Positions 38,500 through 46,850 are shown, counted from the stretch's first letter. The stretch is 64,000 nt of DNA from JAJFUE01 sp041687335 (GCA_041687335.1 JAWLCE010000016.1:33503-97502); one strand, 5' to 3'. Made by a program: numbers and translations. The notes: generated by a model from the sequence alone, not told the origin.

Positions 38500-38817
38500 A
38501 TGGACAAAGAAAATGCCGAGAAGTTAAGGGTTCTAACGCTTGGAGATCTCTTGGATGGAGATTTCCCACGTTGGCATGAAAAACATGAAACCAAATATTG
38601 TAAATATGTCAAAGAAAATAATGTCATTCATATCGCGGCATACGAAAGTGGACCGTATGAGGTTGATCTGGACAAATGCACATCTAGCGACGGAACCCTT
38701 TTCGAAATATGCCAAGTCGCAAGTAAGCTGTGGGCGACCCCAGAAATAGTCGGAGAATTGGTACTTATGATGAACTCGATTTTACGCCCCAAAAAAAACA
38801 TCATTCGCCGCAAATAG
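38500..38817 (+). CDS. Hypothetical 105-aa protein, A+T-rich orphan
   Basis: 105 residues, mixed charge, opening MDKENAEKLRVLTLGDLLDG and ending PKKNIIRRK. I recognise no domain. Codon use (AAA, GAA, AAT, TTA, ATT) is strikingly A+T-rich against the surrounding G+C-rich genes, which suggests recent acquisition. It ends 2 nt before the convergent hisB stop. The ATG at 38500 follows AATGGAGAACTCAA, a plausible ribosome binding site. Confidence 0.6.
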   Translation: MDKENAEKLRVLTLGDLLDGDFPRWHEKHETKYCKYVKENNVIHIAAYESGPYEVDLDKCTSSDGTLFEICQVASKLWATPEIVGELVLMMNSILRPKKNIIRRK

Positions 38818-38819
38818 CA

Positions 38820-39416
38820 TCAGAGCTTGCCCTTGGTCGAAAGCACGCCCTTGACGGCCGGGTCGATCACGACCGCCTGGGCGAGCGCGCGCGCCACGGC
38901 CTTGAACATCGCCTCGATGATATGGTGGGCATTGCGGCCCTCGAGCAGGCGCAGGTGCATGGTGATGCCGCCGTTCATCGCCAGCGCGCGCAGGAATTCC
39001 TCGGTCAGCTCGATATCGAACTCGCCGACCTTGCCGCGCGGCATTTCAGCCTTGAAGGCCAGATAGGGGCGGCCGCAGAAATCGAGCACGCACTCCACCA
39101 GCGTCTCCTCCATCGGCACCGCCGAGTGGCCAAAGCGGGCCATGCCGACCTTGTCGCCGGCGGCCTGCGCCAGCGCCTGGCCAAGCACGATTCCGAGGTC
39201 CTCGACCGTGTGGTGGGCATCGACCTGCAGGTCGCCGGTGGCCCGGACCTCAAGGTCAAAGCGGCCGTGACGGGCAAACAGCTCGAGCATGTGGTCGAGG
39301 AAACCGACGCCGGTGGCGCCCTCGAAGCGGCCCGTGCCGTCAAGGGCAATGCTCAGCTTGATGTCGGTCTCGCGCGTCTTGCGCTCGATGGTTGCGTGGC
39401 GGAGGTGTTCGCCCAT
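38820..39416 (-). CDS. hisB: Imidazoleglycerol-phosphate dehydratase
   Basis: 198 residues from ATG 39416, the usual monofunctional length (a longer frame exists but adds non-homologous residues). Metal-binding motifs: GFLDHMLELFARHG, DAHHTVEDLGI, and the C-terminal NAHHIIEAMFKA; SAVPMEETLVEC is also conserved. It dehydrates IGP in histidine synthesis, coordinating manganese through the two HHxxE motifs. No other his genes lie in the window, so the pathway is not clustered here. Confidence 0.95.
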   Translation of the reverse strand: MGEHLRHATIERKTRETDIKLSIALDGTGRFEGATGVGFLDHMLELFARHGRFDLEVRATGDLQVDAHHTVEDLGIVLGQALAQAAGDKVGMARFGHSAVPMEETLVECVLDFCGRPYLAFKAEMPRGKVGEFDIELTEEFLRALAMNGGITMHLRLLEGRNAHHIIEAMFKAVARALAQAVVIDPAVKGVLSTKGKL

Positions 39417-39809
39417 GGGAAGATGACCTCGGTCGGAGTGGCCTTGCATAAAATATCGGCACCCACGATACCATAAACTTGTAAACAAAATCCTTCAAAA
39501 TTCGCCATGCCCGGCGGGGCCGTAAAGCTTCATGTTTTTGTCGCCAAGACACCGAGGAATGGCCAAATGACGAAAATGAAGGATTTTATCGGCGGCGCCC
39601 CCAAAAGGGATCATCCCTGACCTCGCCGGGCGGCGAAATCAGGGATGAAGGCGCGAGGAAAACAGGTGGGCTAAGTGAGGTTATGCTTGATATTTGTGGT
39701 GGGATTTGGATGCTGGAAGGACTTTTATAGACATATCCCCACGCCTTCATCCACTTTCGCATGGCCGGTCGGGCCTATTCGAGACCCGACCGACCAAATT
39801 CATTCATCA
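39417..39809. other. Intergenic region with degenerate repeat and hairpins
   Basis: 393 bp between two minus-strand genes, no gene seen. It contains a TGTTTTTGTCGCCAAGACAC / GAGGAATGGCCAAA copy (39531-39562) related to that at 17.3 kb, a hairpin CATCCCTGA (39612-39620) with TCAGGGATG (39639-39647), and the palindrome at 39763-39795 listed separately. Confidence 0.5.
39763..39795 (-). terminator. Palindrome downstream of hppA, probable terminator
   Basis: GGCCGGTCGGGCC at 39763-39775 pairs with GACCCGACCGACC at 39783-39795 (two G-U pairs). It sits 15 bp beyond the hppA stop. The core resembles the GGGTCGAAGACCCGACC palindrome of the 24.5-kb tandem array, so it may be a repeat recruited as terminator. 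Confidence 0.6.
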
Positions 39810-42008
39810 TCAAAGACGGTCGGCCGCGACGGCGTCGACGGCGGCGTCGGCCTGGATCACTTCGACCTGGGCGGCCTGATCGGCCACGGCAGGGGTCACG
39901 ACAACTTCTTCCTGGATCAGCAGCGGGGCGATCACCAGCGAGATGACGGCCATCAGCTTGATCAGGATGTTGATCGACGGGCCAACCGTATCCTTGAGCG
40001 GATCGCCGACCGTGTCGCCGACGACGGCGGCCTTGTGGGCCTCCGAGCCCTTGCCGCCATACATGCCCTCTTCGATGTACTTCTTGGCGTTGTCCATCGC
40101 GCCGCCCGAGTTGGCCATCTGGATGCCGATCATGAGACCGCTGATCAGCGAGCCGATCAGCAGGCCGGTCAGCACCTCGGCCCCGAAGGACAGGCCAATG
40201 ACCACCGGGAGGATGATCGCCAGACCGCCGGGCAGCAGCATGCCGCGAATGGCGCCCTTGGTGGCAATATCGACGCACTGGGCATAATCAGGCTTGGCCT
40301 TGCCTTCCATGATGCCGGGGATGTCGCGCAGCTGACGGCGCACTTCCTCGATCATCGCGTAGGCGGCCTTGCCGACCGCGCCGAACAGCAGCGAGCTGAA
40401 GAAGTAGGGGAACATGCCGCCCAGCAGCAGGCCGGCCAGGATCGGCGGGTTGGCCAGCGCGAGGTGATCGACGTTGACTCTTGCCGTGGCGATGAAGGCG
40501 ACCAGCAGGCCGGTGGCGGCGAACGCCGCCGAACCGATGGCGAAGCCCTTGCCGATGGCGGCCGTCGTGTTGCCGACGGCATCCAGGTTGTCGGTGATTT
40601 CGCGCACCGAGCGGTCCAGGTGGGCCATCTCGGCGATGCCGCCGGCGTTGTCAGCAATCGGACCGTAGCTGTCGACCGAGACGATGATGCCGGTGGTGGC
40701 CAGCATGCCGAAGGCCGCCATCGCGATGCCGAAGAAGCCGCCCGCCCAGTAGGAGGCGACGATGGCGCCGGCCAGCACGATCGTCGGGATCGTGCAGCTC
40801 ATCATGCCGACGCTGAGGCCCTCGACCACCGTCAGCGCCGGGCCGGACTGGCTGTTCTCGGCGATCTTACGGGTGGGCTTATACTTGTGCGAGGTGTAGT
40901 ACTCGGAGACGAAACCGATGATCGCGCCGGCGGCGATGCCGAAGACGGTGGACAGGAAGATGCCCATGCGGCCGTACTCGATCGCGGTGCCGCGGAAGAT
41001 GGTGGCCAGATCATCGGTGTAATTCTCACCAAAGACCATCACGATCGCCAGCGTGGCCAGCACGGCCAGACCACCCGCGATATAGGTGCCGTTCATCAGG
41101 GCCTTTTGCGGGTCGCTCTTGGCGAAGGCGCGGATGTAGAAGATGCCGACGATTGAGCAGACAATGCCGGCCGCGGCGATCAGCAGCGGCAGCATGATCA
41201 TGTTGAGCGACATCGCGCCGCCACCGACCGCATTCAGGGTGACGGCGATCGCCATCGCGGCGATGATCGCCTCGACGTAGGATTCCATCAAGTCCGAGCC
41301 CAGGCCGGCGACGTCGCCGACGTTGTCGCCGACGTTGTCGGCGATCGTGGCGGCGTTGCGCGGGTCGTCCTCGGGGATGCCGGCCTCGACCATGCCCACC
41401 CGGTCCCCGCCCATGTCGGCGCCCTTGGTGTAGATGCCGCCGCCCGAGCGCGCGAAGAGGGCCACCAGCGAGGCGCCCATCGCGTAGCCGTTGATGATCG
41501 CGGTTGAGGCGACACGGTCGGCCTCATTCCAGAAAGCCATCAGTGTGAAGGTCAGGCCCAGCAGTGAGATGCCGACCACGCCCAGGCCCATAACCGCGCC
41601 GCCGCTGATGGCGACGCCGAGGGCGCCCTTGACGCCGCCCTCGCGGGCCGCCTCGGTGGTGCGGCTGTTGGCGCGCGTGGCGATCGACATGCCGATGAAG
41701 CCCGCCAGCGCCGAGCAGAAGGCGCCGATGATGAAGGAGACGCCGGTTTGGAGCGACAGGCCGGTATCCTTGCCCAGCGGCGTCAGCTCACCGACGATGG
41801 AGATGGCGGCGAAGACGATGGCAACGAAGATGCTGATGTAGATGTATTCGCGATAAAGGAAAGCCTTCGCGCCGACCTGGATCGCGTCCGAGATCTCCAT
41901 CATCGATGCGTTGCCGCGGCTACGCTTCATCACATCAAGTGCCAGGTAGATCAGCACCATGATGGCCAGCGTGCCGCCGATCAGCGGCCACAGGAACAGG
42001 GTCTCCAT
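39810..42008 (-). CDS. hppA: Membrane-bound ion-translocating pyrophosphatase with altered signature
   Basis: 732 residues and about 16 membrane helices. Conserved acidic motifs EAGIPEDDPRNAATIADNVG, GPIADNAGGIAEM and GDTVGDPLKDTVGPSINIL are intact. GNTTAAIGKGFA carries Ala where K-independent enzymes have Lys, predicting potassium stimulation. The canonical substrate motif DVGADLVGKVE reads DMGGDRVGMVE here, with Met206 in place of the pyrophosphate-binding Lys. The pumped ion (H+ or Na+) is not clear from sequence. The enzyme couples pyrophosphate hydrolysis to ion export across the inner membrane. Monocistronic. Confidence 0.93.
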   Translation of the reverse strand: METLFLWPLIGGTLAIMVLIYLALDVMKRSRGNASMMEISDAIQVGAKAFLYREYIYISIFVAIVFAAISIVGELTPLGKDTGLSLQTGVSFIIGAFCSALAGFIGMSIATRANSRTTEAAREGGVKGALGVAISGGAVMGLGVVGISLLGLTFTLMAFWNEADRVASTAIINGYAMGASLVALFARSGGGIYTKGADMGGDRVGMVEAGIPEDDPRNAATIADNVGDNVGDVAGLGSDLMESYVEAIIAAMAIAVTLNAVGGGAMSLNMIMLPLLIAAAGIVCSIVGIFYIRAFAKSDPQKALMNGTYIAGGLAVLATLAIVMVFGENYTDDLATIFRGTAIEYGRMGIFLSTVFGIAAGAIIGFVSEYYTSHKYKPTRKIAENSQSGPALTVVEGLSVGMMSCTIPTIVLAGAIVASYWAGGFFGIAMAAFGMLATTGIIVSVDSYGPIADNAGGIAEMAHLDRSVREITDNLDAVGNTTAAIGKGFAIGSAAFAATGLLVAFIATARVNVDHLALANPPILAGLLLGGMFPYFFSSLLFGAVGKAAYAMIEEVRRQLRDIPGIMEGKAKPDYAQCVDIATKGAIRGMLLPGGLAIILPVVIGLSFGAEVLTGLLIGSLISGLMIGIQMANSGGAMDNAKKYIEEGMYGGKGSEAHKAAVVGDTVGDPLKDTVGPSINILIKLMAVISLVIAPLLIQEEVVVTPAVADQAAQVEVIQADAAVDAVAADRL

Positions 42009-42350
42009 AATTGCCTTGTGCTCCTCTTGCCCCTGCTGGGGGCCAATTAAATCTTAAGGTTGCGCACGCCGCGCGCTTGGGGCGCATGAGGGCCCGGGGG
42101 TTGTGCGCGATCTCCAACACCGGACCACAGTTAGCCCCCAAAAACTAACAGTCCTGTCGCGGAATGCAAGCAAAAAAAGACACCATTCTCCAAGAACCGC
42201 TCGTGGCCTCGTTCAACCTGCTTTTCGGCATATTGTTTTCAGGTAAAAAACGAAAATCTGCACCGCGACCGCCAGGGGATGACGAGCGGCGACGGATGAG
42301 CCCTATTGGGCGGCCACGCCCCCCGCCGATTGCTTGAGTGGTTGATTTTT
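42009..42350. other. Intergenic region, nothing recognised
   Basis: 342 bp upstream of hppA and downstream of pdxA. It must hold the hppA promoter. The stretch 42150-42270 is rather A+T-rich (for example GCAAAAAAAGACACC and CATATTGTTTTCAGG). No gene, RNA or convincing repeat is visible. Confidence 0.45.
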
Positions 42351-43355
42351 TTAGTCGCTTGAAGCGCCCTGGCCGAGGCGGGCCGCCAGCCGCACCGCCG
42401 CCACCATGCTGCCGGCGTCGGCGCGACCGCTCCAGGCGATGTCGTAGGCGGTGCCGTGGTCGGGCGAGGTGCGCACGATCGGCAACCCCATCGTGACGTT
42501 AACCCCGTCGTGGAATGAAAGCATCTTGAAGGGGATCAGGCCCTGGTCGTGATACATGACGACGTGGGCATCGAAGCGCCCCAGCGCGGCCTGGGTGAAG
42601 GCGGCATCAGGCACCAGCGGGCCCTCGACCTGCCAGCCGGCGGCGCGGGCGCGCTCGATGGCGGGGGCGATGATGCGCCCCTCCTCATCGCCAAACAGCC
42701 CCCCCTCGCCGGCGTGGGGGTTGAGCCCCAGCACCCCCAGCCGCGGATGATGGCCGCGGATGCGCCGCAGGGTGGCGCCCGTCAGCTCGATCGTATCGAA
42801 GATCGCCTCGATGGATAATGAGCCGGGCACGCTCGCCAGCTCCTGATGGATCGTCACCAGGCCCACCGCGATGCGCTCGCTGTAGAGCATCATCGCGGCG
42901 CGCGGGGCGCCGGTGCGGCGGGCGAGAATCTCGGTGTGGCCCGGCTCGTCGATACCGGCCAGATGCAGGGCGCGCTTGGTCAGCGGCGCCGTGGTGATGG
43001 CGGCAAAACGGCCGGCCAGGGTCTGCTCGATCGCCAGCAGCAGGCAATCATAAGAAGCACGCCCGCCCGCCGCCGAGGCAACTCCGGGCTCGATCGCCCC
43101 GGCCGGCGCCGGCTGGTGCCAGAGCATGGCCCCCCCGGCGTCCACCCGGTCCAGTTGGTCGGGCGATTCGACGACCGTGACGGGCAGCGCCAGGCTCAAC
43201 CGCTCACCAACACGCTCCAGGATGGCGCGGTCGCCGATGATCACCGGGCGGCAGGCCTCCAGCACCCGGGAGTCGGCCGCCGCGCGCAGGCAAAGCTCGG
43301 GGCCGACGCCGGCGGGGTCGCCTAGAGTGAGGGCAATGGTGGGGAGAGGTTCCAT
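42351..43355 (-). CDS. pdxA: 4-hydroxythreonine-4-phosphate dehydrogenase
   Basis: 334 residues. LTLGDPAGVGPEL at the N-terminus, TTAPLTKRALHLAG, PGHTEILA, NPHAGEGGLFGDEE and VMYHDQGLIPFKML are PdxA signatures; the two His and Asp coordinate the metal that assists oxidation and decarboxylation in pyridoxal-phosphate synthesis. The 5' 34 nt overlap the end of the NYN gene in another frame. pdxA-like enzymes also occur in sugar catabolism, but this sequence fits the biosynthetic family. Confidence 0.93.
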   Translation of the reverse strand: MEPLPTIALTLGDPAGVGPELCLRAAADSRVLEACRPVIIGDRAILERVGERLSLALPVTVVESPDQLDRVDAGGAMLWHQPAPAGAIEPGVASAAGGRASYDCLLLAIEQTLAGRFAAITTAPLTKRALHLAGIDEPGHTEILARRTGAPRAAMMLYSERIAVGLVTIHQELASVPGSLSIEAIFDTIELTGATLRRIRGHHPRLGVLGLNPHAGEGGLFGDEEGRIIAPAIERARAAGWQVEGPLVPDAAFTQAALGRFDAHVVMYHDQGLIPFKMLSFHDGVNVTMGLPIVRTSPDHGTAYDIAWSGRADAGSMVAAVRLAARLGQGASSD

Positions 43356-43969
43356 TCGTCCGGTTTGTATAGTGTAGTGCCAGGTATGGGATCAGGCAGT
43401 TGGCAGACTTCCAAGTCTTTTATTTTGAGTCTTTTTCTGAATGAAGCGATTTTGTTCAACTGAACCGAAAATGGATTATTTCCGTCAATTCGGGGGTTTA
43501 GTATCCCCACCGGCTTCTTTCTTTCTTCCACAACCAATCGAATGGCCTCCGCAAGGTCCGAGTCATTTGACACGACAATGGCCGCATCAAATTTATCTAG
43601 CCAGGCATCATTCAGCAGATGCACGGACAGGTTCACATCCGAACCCTTCTCCTCAGTTTTTAGATATTTTACATGCCCTTGGGAATATGCCAATGGGAGG
43701 TATTTGTGCTGCCTCAAAAAGAATCCGTAGTATGCCTCGAAGTGAGGTATATGCGCCTTCAAGGCATGTAAATAGTGATTTTGGCGGGTCGGTTTATCCG
43801 GATCGTCGGCCGTGCCGCTAACAATTGCAGTAAAATACTTGATGGAAACTATGTTATTTTTTGGGAACAGGTGGGAGCACAGGAGGTTCAAGTCCAGCCA
43901 CTTATATGACGTACCCCGAACCGCGCCATAATAAAGATTGAATCCATCGATGTAGACATAGGTTCTCAT
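43322..43969 (-). CDS. NYN-domain (PIN-like) putative RNase, A+T-rich
   Basis: 215 residues. IDGFNLYYG (Asp8, Asn11), then GSDVNLSVHLLNDAW with a metal Asp, and VVSNDSDLAEAIR with another Asp pair give the NYN nuclease active site. NYN proteins are PIN-fold RNases, several of them toxin-like or RNA-processing enzymes. Codon use is strongly A+T-rich compared with pdxA, and the C-terminal tail (KPDEWNLSPPLPSL) reads into the start of pdxA, a 34-nt same-strand overlap. This suggests recent insertion just upstream of pdxA. No antitoxin gene is evident. Confidence 0.85.
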   Translation of the reverse strand: MRTYVYIDGFNLYYGAVRGTSYKWLDLNLLCSHLFPKNNIVSIKYFTAIVSGTADDPDKPTRQNHYLHALKAHIPHFEAYYGFFLRQHKYLPLAYSQGHVKYLKTEEKGSDVNLSVHLLNDAWLDKFDAAIVVSNDSDLAEAIRLVVEERKKPVGILNPRIDGNNPFSVQLNKIASFRKRLKIKDLEVCQLPDPIPGTTLYKPDEWNLSPPLPSL

Positions 43970-43981
43970 GGTAATGCGCCT

Positions 43982-44042
43982 AAAAAAAGGCTGGGGCTGC
44001 CCCTAGAGACAGCCCCGGCATCACGCTCCCGAAGGAGCGTGA
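43982..44042 (-). terminator. Double hairpin terminator after the cyclophilin gene
   Basis: Read on the minus strand: TCACGCTCC/GGAGCGTGA stem (44042-44021), then GGGGCTG/CAGCCCC stem (44016-43993) and AGCC followed by a run of seven T (43988-43982). It lies 56 bp past the stop of the peptidyl-prolyl isomerase gene and insulates it from the NYN gene. Confidence 0.85.
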
Positions 44043-44097
44043 GGGATAAACCACTCAACTAATGATCGGTGAACAAACTTTTTGAGTCAAGTGAAAT

Positions 44098-44772
44098 TCA
44101 CCGGGCCGCTTCGGTCAGCTTCTTGGCCGCCTCACGGTCGAACTCGCTGATCAATTTGGCGTCGCGGATCAGGACGGTCTGGACGGGGATTGAATTCTCG
44201 CCGCCGGGGCGGGTCTCGACCGAGCGAATCTTATCCACGGTCTCCATCCCCTTGACGACTTTGCCGAACACCGCGTAGGCGGCGCCGTCGTTGGGCTGGT
44301 CCAGGAAGGGATTGTCGGTCACATTGATGAAGAACTGGGCAGTGGCCGAGTCGGCGACGTTGGTGCGGGCCATGGCAATCGTGCCCCGCTTGTTCTTGAG
44401 GCCGTTGCGCCACTCGTTCTTGATCGGCGGGCGCAGGCCCTCGCGCTTCTGGGTATGATCGGGCTCCAAACCACCGCCCTGGATCATGAAGTTGGGGATC
44501 ACGCGGTGGAAGATCGTCCCCTTGTAGAAGCCGTCATCAACATACTGGATGAAGTTGAGGGTGCTGATGGGTGCCTTCTCGGCATCCAATTCCAGGACGA
44601 TGTCGCCCATCGAGGTCTGCATCTGCACCAGCGGATGGAGCGGGCTGCGGGCCTTCAGGGTCTCGGTGCTGGCGGTGTCGTTCAACGGAGTCTCCTCTGC
44701 GGGGGTTTCAGTGGTCTGGGCGCCGACCAGCGGGGCCAGCGCGAAAATCATGAGCAGGGCAAGGTGTCTCAT
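44098..44772 (-). CDS. Exported cyclophilin-type peptidyl-prolyl isomerase
   Basis: 224 residues from ATG 44772, preceded by GGGAGAG. Signal peptide MRHLALLMIFALAPLVGAQ, a ~30-residue linker, then a cyclophilin domain: FHRVIPNFMIQGG (catalytic Arg and Phe/Met/Gln), GTIAMARTNVADSATAQFFI, and AVFGKVVKGMETVDKI. The C-terminal extension (about 25 residues) is Lys/Arg rich. It should assist folding of secreted proteins in the periplasm. Monocistronic with its own double-hairpin terminator. Confidence 0.92.
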   Translation of the reverse strand: MRHLALLMIFALAPLVGAQTTETPAEETPLNDTASTETLKARSPLHPLVQMQTSMGDIVLELDAEKAPISTLNFIQYVDDGFYKGTIFHRVIPNFMIQGGGLEPDHTQKREGLRPPIKNEWRNGLKNKRGTIAMARTNVADSATAQFFINVTDNPFLDQPNDGAAYAVFGKVVKGMETVDKIRSVETRPGGENSIPVQTVLIRDAKLISEFDREAAKKLTEAAR

Positions 44773-44900
44773 CTTACTCTCCCGTTCGAAGTCGGGCCGG
44801 CGCTGCCGGCCGTCGATTCCCGCCGCCATTATAGCCACGACGGCGCCCGCTGAAAAGGGGGAAACGGGTAGCCCGGCGGCGAGTCAACAGCGGGGGCGGC

Positions 44901-45911
44901 TCACTCGTGCCGCGGCCAGTCGCCGATGAAGATGCCGCCGGCGAAGTGGAAGCTGCGCGGCAGCCAGCGCACGGCAGGGTCGCGCTCCAGCGCCGCCGAG
45001 CCCGCCGTCGCGATCTCCGCCAGTCGCGCGTCGGTCATGTCGGCCTGCGAGAGCAAAAAAGCCTCGGCGCAGGCCGGCACGCATGGCGAGCCATACTCGA
45101 GCTGGCCATGGTGCGCCAGCAGGCAGTGGAGCAGCTTGTTGATCTCATCGGCGGCCCCCGCATGAGGCGGATCGGCCAGGAGCGGCGCGGCGGCTTCGCG
45201 CGTCTGGGCGTAACTCAGCACCAGGTGCCCCTCCCAGCGCTGGGTCTCGGTGATCTCGGGCAGCGGATCGAAGCAATAGGTTTGGAGCTTGCCGATATCG
45301 TGGAGCAGACCGGCGGCTGTCAGGACCCCGCGGTCGATCGGCAACAGCCGGGAATTAAAGGTCAGCCCGGCCCGGCCCGGCTCGGCATAGGCATCGGCCA
45401 GCGTCAGGGCGAGGGTCGTGACGTGGATCGTGTGCTCGAGCAGTCCGCCCGGGTAGTTCTGGTGGTGGTCGCGCGCCGCCGGGGCCGCGGCGAAGGCCTC
45501 ACGGAAGCCGGCGCGATCGAAGATCATCCGCAACACCATTCCCACGGCGCGCTCGGCAGGGACCCGGCCGATCAGCTCCTCCAGGCGGCGCTCGTAGAAG
45601 GGCAGGTCGATCTGGCGGGCGGGGCGAAACTGCGCCAGCGCCTCCTCGCGCTCGGCCGCCGACAGCAGGCGCCACTCGCTGACCACCCACTGCGCCTTGC
45701 CGTTATACTCCTCCTCGCGGTGAGTCAATTCGACCACGTCGCCGGGGGCCGGGGTGCCCAGCTCGCCGCAGAGGCGGTCCAAATCCCAGATGCGGGCATC
45801 GATCTCGGCAAAACCGCCGGGAGCGCCCAGATTGACCCGCATGGCGCCATAGTTGTCGCCGCGACGCGTCTTGCGGATCTCAAGGCTGCGGATAAGGACA
45901 CGAACGGGCAT
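44901..45911 (-). CDS. OB-fold/HD-domain protein, YhaM-like 3'-5' exoribonuclease
   Basis: 336 residues from ATG 45911 (GAGG upstream). An N-terminal OB-fold (VLIRSLEIRKTRRGDNYGAM, then AEIDARIWDLD) is followed by an HD domain: HHQNYPGGLLEHTIHV, LLHDIGKLQTY and LAHHGQLEYGSP. This architecture is that of YhaM/CbfI, a metal-dependent 3'-5' exonuclease that degrades RNA. The gene is surrounded by unrelated genes and probably has its own promoter. Family assignment is strong; activity is inferred. Confidence 0.85.
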   Translation of the reverse strand: MPVRVLIRSLEIRKTRRGDNYGAMRVNLGAPGGFAEIDARIWDLDRLCGELGTPAPGDVVELTHREEEYNGKAQWVVSEWRLLSAAEREEALAQFRPARQIDLPFYERRLEELIGRVPAERAVGMVLRMIFDRAGFREAFAAAPAARDHHQNYPGGLLEHTIHVTTLALTLADAYAEPGRAGLTFNSRLLPIDRGVLTAAGLLHDIGKLQTYCFDPLPEITETQRWEGHLVLSYAQTREAAAPLLADPPHAGAADEINKLLHCLLAHHGQLEYGSPCVPACAEAFLLSQADMTDARLAEIATAGSAALERDPAVRWLPRSFHFAGGIFIGDWPRHE

Positions 45912-46057
45912 GAGCGGACCTCGCGGGGGAATCAGACGGGCCAAGGGGGAGCCGAGTGGCCCCACGGTCCCAAGATCCTCTAATCGGGCCGCAGGCGCAA
46001 TGAAAACCCAGCTCTGGCGGCCCGAAAGTCAATTAAGGGGAACTAATGTTAGCCTAG

Positions 46058-46249
46058 GTGCTAAAGCGCACAGTGGGAGGTGCGCTATTTTGTGACAGCG
46101 ACGCCGATTTTGTCTCGCTGCGGCAGACAAAACGTCGCAATGGGGGCACCGGTTGCCCAAAAAAAATCTTAAGCCTAGCGCTTGCAATATTCTTTATCAT
46201 GTGGCAGACTACTGATGGCGCAACAAACAAGAAGGTTGAGCAGAACTGA
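46058..46249 (+). CDS. Possible small membrane protein (doubtful)
   Basis: 63 codons ending in TGA at 46249, with a hydrophobic stretch ILSLALAIFFIMW near residues 37-49. Its stop overlaps the next start in TGATG, a translational-coupling arrangement. The start is not supported: the first third overlaps the hairpin AGCGCAC/GTGCGCT (46065-46086), and no ribosome binding site is clear. I recognise no homologue. The region is A+T-richer than its surroundings. Confidence 0.25.
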   Translation: MLKRTVGGALFCDSDADFVSLRQTKRRNGGTGCPKKILSLALAIFFIMWQTTDGATNKKVEQN

Positions 46250-46389
46250 TGGACACCAACGACTCATATGACACTGCCGCTGAAGCCCCCCAAGTTGTGC
46301 ACTTTTATGCACGGATGGTTGCGGTTCTTGACTTTTCAGACATGAGAAACGGTACTTGGCGGAGCGTAATGGTGAGCCGATTATCATGA
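46249..46389 (+). CDS. Possible 46-aa small protein (doubtful)
   Basis: The frame starts at ATG 46249 inside the upstream TGATG, after AGAAGG (46229-46235) about 14 nt earlier. It encodes MDTNDSYDTAAEAPQVV...VVHFYARMVAV-type sequence with a short hydrophobic middle and ends at 46389. No family recognised. It could equally be spacer or part of an untranslated leader. Confidence 0.25.
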   Translation: MDTNDSYDTAAEAPQVVHFYARMVAVLDFSDMRNGTWRSVMVSRLS

Positions 46390-46459
46390 TGAGCTGATTT
46401 TACCACAATTCAGCCTCAAATATCTCAATTGCGCTTCTCATTTTGAGAATTAGAAATGG

Positions 46460-46850
46460 CGCCCATTTTCAAGTTTGCCAGAGAGTGCTATCCGCGTTGA
46501 GGTTACCCCGCTTGGCGGGGGGCTCGAAAGAAACTGGCACAAGTCTGGCTTGTAATAAAGCCAGAGACGGAAATCGAGGGTTCAGGAACGCCAAAGCCTT
46601 CGTCCACTTACAGACGAGACCCAGACGGACCGGAACGCTCGAGGAGATGAATTAAAGCACGCAGATCGGTGAGCGGGTTTACCCTACCATATAGGAAACC
46701 CGCCTTGGATTTGTCCTTCCTGTAACTTCAAACGAGGCCCGCAATGGGTCGCCCGCCTTGGAAATCGGTTGCGCAAGCTTCCGGTTTCTCCCACCCGCAA
46801 GCCGATCTTGCAAACTGAACCTCCCCCGGAAACGGGGGAGGTTCCTTTTT
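46460..46850 (+). ncRNA. Candidate structured non-coding RNA ending in an intrinsic terminator
   Basis: About 390 nt without a convincing protein gene but with several helices: TGCCAG (46477-46482) with CTGGCA (46533-46538) enclosing CCCCGC/GCGGGG (46506-46519); CTGGCT (46545-46550) with AGCCAG (46559-46564); GCGGGTTT (46673-46680) with AAACCCGC (46696-46703); ATCGGTTGCG (46764-46773) with CGCAAGCCGAT (46796-46806). Two short direct repeats CCCGCCTTGGA lie at about 46699 and 46752. A perfect terminator closes the unit. It does not match RNase P, tmRNA, 6S or SRP RNA as I know them. The 5' end is a guess. Confidence 0.45.
46818..46850 (+). terminator. Perfect rho-independent terminator without an upstream gene
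   Basis: AACCTCCCCC (46818-46827) pairs with GGGGGAGGTT (46834-46843) around GGAAAC, followed by CC and TTTTT (46846-46850). No plus-strand protein gene of normal kind precedes it for 900 bp, which is the main reason to propose an RNA gene here. Confidence 0.9.

Noticed and set aside
42549..43325. Plus-strand frames across pdxA
   Set aside because: Antisense shadows of a clear PdxA with intact metal-binding residues.
46443..46655. 70-codon plus-strand frame in the RNA-like region
   Set aside because: Sequence is Arg/Gly/Thr mixed without a hydrophobic or folded pattern, and overlaps the proposed helices; treated as part of a candidate RNA.
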